Origin: Gnetum montanum
Taxonomy: Eukaryota > Streptophyta > Gnetopsida > Gnetales > Gnetaceae
Length of the DNA: 64,000 nt
Assembly: GCA_015680685.1 (NCBI GenBank)
Contig: MNCI01036301.1
Coordinates: 136,089 to 200,088, forward strand
Direction of reading: 5' to 3'
The first letter of the stretch is position 1, and every line of letters begins with the position of its first letter. Shown one piece after another: positions 57,801-64,000 of this stretch. Position numbers and translations under genes: made by a program. The notes under the pieces are model-generated. The model made no database searches, was not told where the DNA came from, and saw nothing but the letters and a program-made list of their open reading frames with translations.

Positions 57801-59171
57801 TGCATTGCTGACAATGACAACTTTGGTGTGGTTTTGAGCTAGATGGCCTAGAGGAACTAGATGTGGAGTTCTTCTTGTTTAGCTATTGGTGGGGCCTAGC
57901 CCAAGAAGATAGACTACGAGTTGGGCATGTGCCATTTAAAGAAGAATCAACCTATTTTCTATTATGTCTCTACTACGTGTGTTCCTATTAATTTTGCTTC
58001 TGCTTCTTTTTCTACAAAGAGTGATAGGGTTGAGAGGGCTTAACAAGGACATTAAATGGAATGGCTTCATAATCCTTCAACCATTCATCAAATTTTTTGA
58101 AGGTGGCATCCCATTCTTGGTGAATGATTTCCTTGCAGACTTCCTTGACTATAGGACTAGGGTCAAGGTGATCTGCTTCAATCTCTGCAATACAAAAAAG
58201 CATTTTTTCGTATTTCCTCTTCTTTTTCCTGAGCTTCTACATGAATTTGGAACTAAAGCCTTTCATTAAGAAAGGATTCCTTGAGCTTTTTGATGCAGAT
58301 TTGCAAAAAAACATTAATATAAAAGATGGGTTGATTAATAGCTAAGATGTATTCAATTAGCTTAGAAGTAGTTTCATGTGAGAAGGAATCCAATTTTTGA
58401 AGATTGGCTTTTGCAAAAACTATTTCTACATGAAGGTAAGATTCCTAGAGTTTCAGATTATGCTCTTTGTAGAGAGCAACAAACTCCACTTGAAGGATGG
58501 CATCTTCTTCAGGAGTGAAAGCTTTAAGGCCTAAAGCAACAATGCATAGATTGTGAACCAGCACCTTTTCTGAGTGTAGCTACTCAATTCTTTCCTTATT
58601 ATGACGACTGCAGTTTGCATCATGGAGATTTTTGCAGAGTCCCTTTGTAACAATGTTGATCATTTCAATAAGAACTTTAGAAATTTGTGCAAAATCTTGG
58701 TTGGTACTAAAAGACACTTTGGTGTCATTCAATTGTTGATAGAGAGAAGCACATTCAAGCTGAATTTGGTGTCATTTTGGTGTCTACAAGTTGCTTCTAG
58801 CATTAATTTAACTTTGCATAAATTTCGTCTATCTAATGATTATATTCTACATAGATTTCATTTGCCTAACAATTGTAATTTGCATAAAGTTCTTCTATTT
58901 GACGAAAAAACTTTGTTTGGTAGAAAGCTTTTAGAAAATCATCAACTAAACTAGGAGAATCTTTGTGAACTAGATGGTTGACAAGACATAGACCTATCTT
59001 CAGGTTCATGTCATACTCCGTTGGTGACTCCAGTGGATGAGACCTTTTCCATGAAGAGCTAGCGGGGAGTTTGTTTGTCAAATCCTGCTTAGAATTAGCA
59101 TGATGTGGTTGAATTGCTAAAGAGGAGAAAAAGGTTGCCCATCTACAAAGCTCATTTTCTTTAGGAAACAA
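57800..59171 (-). pseudogene. PLE N-terminal region, copy 1 (broken)
   Basis: Open pieces at 59,171-58,866 and 58,203-58,012, with readable frame-broken sequence between (VEFVALYKEHNLKL, FAKANLQKLDSFSHETTSK, AQEKEEEIRKNAFLY). Overall it looks helical and charged. EVCKEIIHQEWDATFKKF is shared with copy 2. No known domain was recognised; an N-terminal extension before RT is usual in PLEs, but this one could not be matched. Confidence 0.45.
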
Positions 59172-59186
59172 GATAGAAGAAAAATA

Positions 59187-59525
59187 TAGGGGTACTTAAA
59201 ATTTTACTTTGACCATGTGCTATTGAAGAAAAGACAGAAGGGTAAAAAGAAACGAGTCAAGTAGAAATAAGAAACAAATTTGGATAAGGCTCAAATAGAC
59301 ATAAGAGCAAAGCTACTACATAAAATTTTTTTGGGGTGTCTCACCCCTCTTCAGTATGTTTGAGTAGCAATAAAATGTGTAGTGAACAACGAGTGCTGGA
59401 TAAGAATATATAACATCCCGTCTTATGTAACAATTAAACCCCATTACTTTTTAAGATTTAAAGCTCCACTACTTTCTAAATTTAAACCCCACTACTTTTC
59501 TAAATTTAAAGCCCCACTACTTTTC
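59187..59525 (-). repeat. PLE 3'-end fragment upstream of copy 1 (pseudo-LTR-like)
   Basis: Matches 55,475-55,750, the 3' end of copy 1, in the same orientation: GGATAAGGCTCAAATAGACA, CTCACCCCTCTTCAGTATGT and CTGGATAAGAATATATA are shared blocks. It lies between the 5' end of copy 1 and the array of copy 2. Its inner end has four units of a 24-bp minisatellite (59,434-59,525). Confidence 0.7.
59434..59525. repeat. 24-bp minisatellite, four units
   Basis: Units of CCCCACTACTTTTCTAAATT type, varying by a few bases; single copies are in the 3' ends of PLE copies 1 and 2 (55,725 and 60,005), so it expanded from PLE sequence. Confidence 0.8.
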
Positions 59526-59776
59526 TAAATTTTGGGGTACTTAAATTTTTAAAATTTTGGATTACTTAAAATTTTTAGGGTACTTAAAATTTTGGGTTAC
59601 TTACAATTTTAAAATTTGTGGGTACTTAAAATTTTAAAATTTTATAGTACATAGTAAAAATTTTAGGGTACTTAAAATTTTGGGGTGCTTAAAATTTTGG
59701 GATACTTAAAATTTTGGGGGACTTAAAATTTTACAAGTACTTAAAATTTTAGGGATACTTAAAATTTTACTTTGAT
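59526..59776. repeat. 16-bp degenerate tandem array at the 3' end of PLE copy 2
   Basis: About fifteen units of GGGTACTTAAAATTTT, some with AAAATTTT doubled. Several units contain TTTTAGGG, resembling one plant telomere repeat (TTTAGGG) on the plus strand. Confidence 0.85.
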
Positions 59777-60179
59777 CTCATGTGACTGAAGAAAAGATAG
59801 AAAGGTAGAAATAAAAGGGTCAAGTAGACATAAGAAACAAATTTGGATAAGGCTCAAATATACATAAGAGTAAAGCTACTACATAAAATGTTTTTAGGGA
59901 ATCTCACCTTTTTTCAGTATGTTTGAGTAGCAATGCTAAAATGTGCAATGAGCAACAAATGCTGGATGAGAATACATAGTGTTCCATCTTAAAAACAATT
60001 AAACTCCACTACTTTTATAAATTTAAAGTGGGCTCCACTTTTTCTGGCCGAGGAGGTGGAACATTGCACTTGAATTTGTTTTTGACAAGGAAAGAACAAA
60101 GTTTTCTTAGATTCCTCTAGTAGACAATTTTATCTAAAATGATGTTTTAGGGACTTGGATATTTTTTGGTGGACCTAAG

Positions 60180-62000
60180 CAAGTATAGGGTTTAGGAACA
60201 TCCTCACATTCAAGGATTTAGTGGAAGGACTAAAATCCAATTTGAATACTAGAGGGGTTCATCTCTTGGTGTGAACATCATGTCATTGATGAAGCTATTC
60301 AAGAAGATGTCATCTAGAGAAGGAAATGATAAGGTTAAAGAAATAGACCAAGAAGTGTGAAAAATATCCTCAAGCACAAAGTTGTTGATAGAGTTGTAGT
60401 CAAATTTACTGCAAATCACTAAGGCATGATTCCCCAATGAGGTATCTTGTAAGATTAGCAATAATAAAGGCTTTCTTTTGATGGTGTGGGTGCCAAGATG
60501 AGAAAGGGATGCATTGATAAGAATTCAAGGATTTTTGGTAACAATTGGTAGATAGAATACTAGTGTTGACAAAGTTAGAACCCTTAAAGAAGGATACATG
60601 TAAAATGTTGGCTAAGGTGCTAGATATAGAGTGAGTAATGTTAATGGTAGGATAGAAAGAACCATACCAATCAAGTAGTTGAAAGAGGGAATCTTGTGAA
60701 CTACTCCAAATGCCAAAGACATCATCAATGTACCTTTTGTAATATAGAAGGTGATAAGAGCCTGGAGTAGAAAAAACTTATTTCTCTAAGTGGCACAGAA
60801 ATGGGCAAGTGTAGACAATGATGAAGTTTCTACTCATGGTGGTGCCTTGAATTTGTTTGTAGAGGACCTCGTTGAACTCTAAAAAATGTTCTTGAAGGAT
60901 CAAAGAGGAAAGCTCCATGATGGCATTCATATAAAAGACTTGCAAATCAAAAGGGTTAGCAAAAAAATATGACTCAACCATAGTTCGGAGAGTAGTGAGA
61001 CCATGATTTGTGGGAATGCTAGGATAAAGAGATTTTACATCAAAAGTAAAAAGAAACACATCTTGAGGTAGAACTCTCAAGTGAAGGTAACAAATCAAGG
61101 TTGAAGAGTCTAGCAGATGGTATGTTTGAGAACAGAGGATGGGGAAAAGCAAGTAATGGAGAAGATGAGAGGTAGGTTTCAGTAAATAGCCTGTATAGGA
61201 GTAGATAGGATGACCAACCAGAATAGGTTTATGGATTTTAGGGATCAAGCAGAAAGTGCAAGGCTTTAAAGACAAGGTTTTCAAGATGGTATCCTTAAAA
61301 TTAGAAAAAACCTAAGAAAAGCGATTAATTATAAAGAAAAGCCAATGACGAAGAACTTCCCATGGAATGATTTCTACTTGTTGGACATCTAGATTTGACA
61401 ATTGTCTGATGGCCTCTTGATAATACCAAGAGAAGATAAGAATGTAAATACCTAGATTTTTGTTAGTAGGAAAAATAATAATGCTATGATCATTCTAAAG
61501 TTTACGAAGAGCTCTAAGGAGACGTTGAGGTAGTGGTGGCCTATGAGTAAAATCTAAGGAGGAAAGAGCAGCTTAGGAAGAGACAATTAAGAATAGATGT
61601 CCTAGGTTTTGGTTAAAACTACTAATGGGTGGGTTCCACTTACTCTGGAGGTGTATCTTCATTTTGGCAAGATGAGTTACTTCTAGGAAAGGTGAAGAAG
61701 ACTAGTTTACCTCTTCTAGTTTGTTTTTGAAGAAATTGCAAAGCTGGAGAAGTCTAGTAAAGGTAGTGAATTCCTTCAAAACCACATTGCAATCCACTGG
61801 AAGAGGTCAAGCAATGAATTTGAGGCCAAAACCCAAAACTTTAATTTCATCAGAAGAAAGAGATCTAGATGAAAAATTATGGATAGCAAAGTTAGAAATG
61901 TGATTTTCTACCTCACAGATAGTGTTACACTCGAAGAGGTGGGCATAAGAGTTCTAGGAGATGGCAATAAGCCAGAAGTTCAACCACACTTAGCAGGATG
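60180..62000 (-). pseudogene. PLE reverse transcriptase, copy 2 (best preserved)
   Basis: The open stretch 61,284-60,778 (168 codons) runs from LKPCTFCLIPKIHKPILVGH through FTFDVKSLYPSIPTNHGLTT and VFYMNAIMELSSLILQEHF to GTTMSRNFIIVYTCPFL. The frame then breaks and YKRYIDDVFGIW (YIDD at 60,732-60,721) and HPHHQKKAFIIANLTRY follow. Upstream are the GFGLKFIA and DHSIIIFPTNKNLGIYIL boxes of the N-terminal RT part. It copies element RNA by target-primed reverse transcription in functional PLEs. No GIY-YIG domain is visible after it. Confidence 0.8.
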
Positions 62001-62510
62001 ATTTTTGAACTTTCTATTGAAAGAAATCTAGTATGATGTTCTTGGTTGTGATGTAAATGATGTAGAGTTGCATTGCTAATGATGGAAACCTTGGTATGGT
62101 TCTAAGCTGGATGGCCTAGAGGCACTACATGTGGAGTTTTTCTTTATTGGTTATTGGTGGGGCCCAACCTGGGAAGGTGTTCTACTGGTTGGCCACATGT
62201 CATTTAAAAAAGAATCAACCTGCTATCTATCATGTCTTTGCTACATGTGTCCCAGTTGCTTGTGCTTCTACTTATTTTTCTACGGAGAGTGGTGAAATCG
62301 AGAGGGCTTGATGGGGACATTGGATGGAATGGCTTCGTAATCCTTCAACAATTTACCAAATTTTTTTGAAGGTGGCATCCCATTCCTATTGAATGGTTTC
62401 CTTATAGACTTCCTTGACTATAGGACTAGGGTCAAGGCAATCTACTTTAGTCTCTACGGCAGAAACAACATTCTTTCATGTTTCCACTACTTTTTTCTAG
62501 TGCTTTAACA
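62000..62510 (-). pseudogene. PLE N-terminal region, copy 2 (truncated)
   Basis: Carries the EVCKETIQ.EWDATFKKI block matching copy 1 (58,140-58,070) and a frame-broken linker to RT. Ends near 62,510 where copy 1 continues. Confidence 0.5.
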
Positions 62511-62757
62511 AGTACAAAAAATCACTCATAATTTAAAATAACTTTAAAAAAATATGAAATAGTTACTTGAATAGGCAACTTAATTAGGAAAATAAAATGG
62601 TTGTTCATTAAACAGTCTTAGTAAATGAAAGATTAAATTAACTAAAAACTCATAAACTTCAAATACAAATAGAGGCTTTGATGTTTATCACACAATAGAG
62701 AGTAAGGCTCTTAGTTGTAGAAATAATAAACAATAGGTTTAAAAAAAAGACTTAGCC
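62511..62757. other. AT-rich sequence without recognised features
   Basis: Between the truncated PLE copy 2 and the AT-rich sub-repeats. No frame, motif or repeat match was seen. Confidence 0.5.
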
Positions 62758-62990
62758 TGTTCTTGAAATGTTATGGATGAAATATTATTTAATGTTTCTT
62801 ATTATAGCATTTAATGTTATGGAAAAAATATTATTAATATTATTAAGCATTATCAGTAAGCTCTCCTTGTAGCATTATGTACAAAATGTTGTATAATATT
62901 GTGTGTTGCAACATATTTAGTGTTTATTCCTTTAGCATTATGGATAGAATATTATTTAGCATTACCAATCTATGATTGGTAGTTGGCCTA
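62758..62990. repeat. AT-rich sub-repeats, same family as 53,885-55,260
   Basis: Contains ATGGATGAAATATTATTTA, AGTAAGCTCTCCTTGTAGCA and ATAGAATATTATTTAGCATT in the orientation of the right array. It ends just before the ankyrin exon. Confidence 0.7.
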
Positions 62991-63012
62991 TCAACCTAAA
63001 TCGACCAAAATT

Positions 63013-64000
63013 AATGCAAATATTGATGCAAAGAATGCATTTGGTTTGACAGCTCTGCATATTGTAGTTTGAAGAAATCATGTTCTAATTGCTGTTTGGA
63101 TTAATCATGTTTCAATTGTTAGGAAATTAATTACAATAGGGGCTGATGTAATTGTCAAGGTATGTACAATCTTGCTAATTCTATTTTGGAAAGGACATTT
63201 TACAATCTTTTATGTGTATAAATGAAAGATATCTTAGAGAAGTAAGCCTCTAATATGGTGCATGGAGTAGCTAAATTATCATAATCATTGTAGCCTTAGT
63301 TCATCAATTTTTTGGAATAGATAAATGAATTTGTTAATTAATTATCATACAATCTATAATAATTTACCAAATAATGATTAAGAAAGTATATGTTTTTAAG
63401 TGTGTTTAATCACCATTTCATTTTTTTTACAAATCGTGCTTCATAGTTATAATTAAACAGCTATATTATTTTGTTTATTTATAGTTTACATAATTTTTGT
63501 ATAGGATGGAAATTCTGGATGGACTAGTCTTTACTAGGCTCTCCATTTTGGACATCTTGCAGTGGCTAAACTACTCATTGATGCCAAGGATTCTTTGACC
63601 TTGGAAGATTCAAAAGGATGAATCCCAGTTGATTATGTTTTTGGTTACATGTATAAGGTTGTCCCTAGAGACCATATGAAATGTAAGTAATTCATATAGC
63701 AGTGAATTGAAACCCAAGCAATCAACGTTATAAAAAATTTCTTTATAGTACAATTATTTCTTAATCACATGTTATGGTTGTATTTTTCCTCATCAACATT
63801 TACCATTGAACAGGGTCCACAAAACTCTTCAATTGAAAATGGTGCCAAGTATCAGCTAGGTATCGACAATGCACATATTTAGAAATCACCTTGCAAGGTG
63901 GATGTACTTCAAGGATTTATTGTGACATAGATATTTGCTGCAAAATCTCATGGTGTAGCCCTTACAAACTCTAGAGAGTTATACACATGGGGATTTGGTG
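63013..64000 (+). pseudogene. Ankyrin-repeat/RCC1 gene fragment with introns, pseudogene (runs off the window)
   Basis: Exon 1 to 63,159: FGLTALHIVV and VSIVRKLITIGADV, an ankyrin repeat with one stop; donor AAG|GTATGT. Exon 2, 63,505-63,682: DGNSGWTSLY, ALHFGHLAVAKLLIDAKDS, a second ankyrin repeat, two in-frame stops; acceptor ATAG|GATGG, donor AAAT|GTAAGT. Exon 3 from 63,814: NGAKYQLGIDNAHI and SHGVALTNSRELYTWGFG, an RCC1 blade, two stops and a changed phase. Ankyrin followed by RCC1 is the layout of plant proteins related to IBtK (ankyrin-RCC1-BTB). Introns are kept, so it is not a processed copy. The stops make it non-functional. Confidence 0.75.

Larger units (their letters stand above)
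55488..59184 (-). mobile_element. Penelope-like element (PLE), copy 1, broken
   Basis: Minus strand, 3.7 kb. The N-terminal part (59,171-58,012) is frame-broken, with helix-rich sequence and the EVCKEIIHQEWDATFKKF block also in copy 2. The RT follows. The 3' part (56,000-55,770) encodes a C-terminal stretch without recognised GIY-YIG endonuclease. The 3' end carries the 16-bp array. Immediately upstream lies a same-orientation fragment of the 3' end (59,187-59,525), the arrangement known as a pseudo-LTR in PLEs. Confidence 0.7.
59777..62510 (-). mobile_element. Penelope-like element, copy 2, 5'-truncated
   Basis: Parallel to copy 1 with an offset of 4,279 bp at the RT active site. Homology to copy 1 stops near 62,510, inside the N-terminal region, so it is 5'-truncated, as is common for PLEs. 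The 3' end carries the longer 16-bp array. Copies 1 and 2 are head to tail on the minus strand. Confidence 0.7.

Noticed and set aside
57964-58954. Plus-strand frames of 101 and 117 codons
   Set aside because: Antisense to the PLE N-terminal region, where the minus strand carries sequence shared by both copies.
59526-59776. CRISPR array
   Set aside because: Units are adjacent and degenerate with no unique spacers, in plant nuclear DNA.
1-64000. tRNA, rRNA or organelle-derived segments
   Set aside because: None was recognised on reading; the tRNA-like matches are primer sites of retroelements.

Overview
This is about 64 kb of AT-rich, repeat-dominated nuclear DNA from a land plant with a large genome. 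A gymnosperm is the most economical guess, from three signs taken together: layers of old nested Ty3/gypsy elements, an endogenous caulimovirid, and Penelope-like retroelements, which are known from conifers. The species cannot be told from the sequence. No intact host gene was found. The only trace of one is an intron-containing ankyrin/RCC1 pseudogene at the right edge.

Layout. (1) 1-16,880, minus strand: gypsy element A with a partial 3' LTR, a third ORF behind a small intron, pol, gag, a tRNA-Asp-type primer site, and a 5' LTR split by a 7.4-kb insert. (2) 8,796-16,156: that insert is a broken, rearranged endogenous caulimovirid (movement-like, coat zinc knuckle, protease, RT-RNase H, small downstream ORF). 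It is flanked by inverted copies of its promoter/leader region and is itself interrupted by a 1.8-kb chimeric insert. (3) 16,900-19,790: remnants of an older LTR and of element F (integrase end). (4) 19,791-30,895, plus strand: element B, with a tandemly duplicated LTR-leader-gag segment, gag, pol and a third ORF. (5) 30,905-38,778: 3' part of element E (intron, long coiled-coil third ORF, PPT, LTR), split by two further insertions. (6) 37,925-52,930: element C (LTR, gag, pol, third ORF), interrupted by element D (40,745-47,482), a complete non-autonomous element with both LTRs and a 5-bp target duplication. (7) 52,940-55,260: a large inverted structure of AT-rich sub-repeats around a 15-bp hairpin. 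(8) 55,349-62,510, minus strand: two Penelope-like elements in tandem, with 16-bp repeat arrays at their 3' ends. (9) 62,758-64,000: more AT-rich sub-repeats, then the ankyrin/RCC1 pseudogene.

The gypsy elements A to F look like one lineage. They share LTR ends TGATGAGT/ACTCATCA, a primer site matching tRNA-Asp, Athila/Tat-type RT motifs, a long spacer after pol, and a third ORF. In A, B, C, D and E that ORF starts directly after a 3' splice-site consensus, with a 5' splice-site consensus upstream. Element D has lost pol but kept gag, this intron and the third ORF. All protein domains here carry stops, frameshifts or lost catalytic residues, so coordinates of broken coding regions are approximate. 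Comparisons between copies were made by eye; no search or alignment was run.
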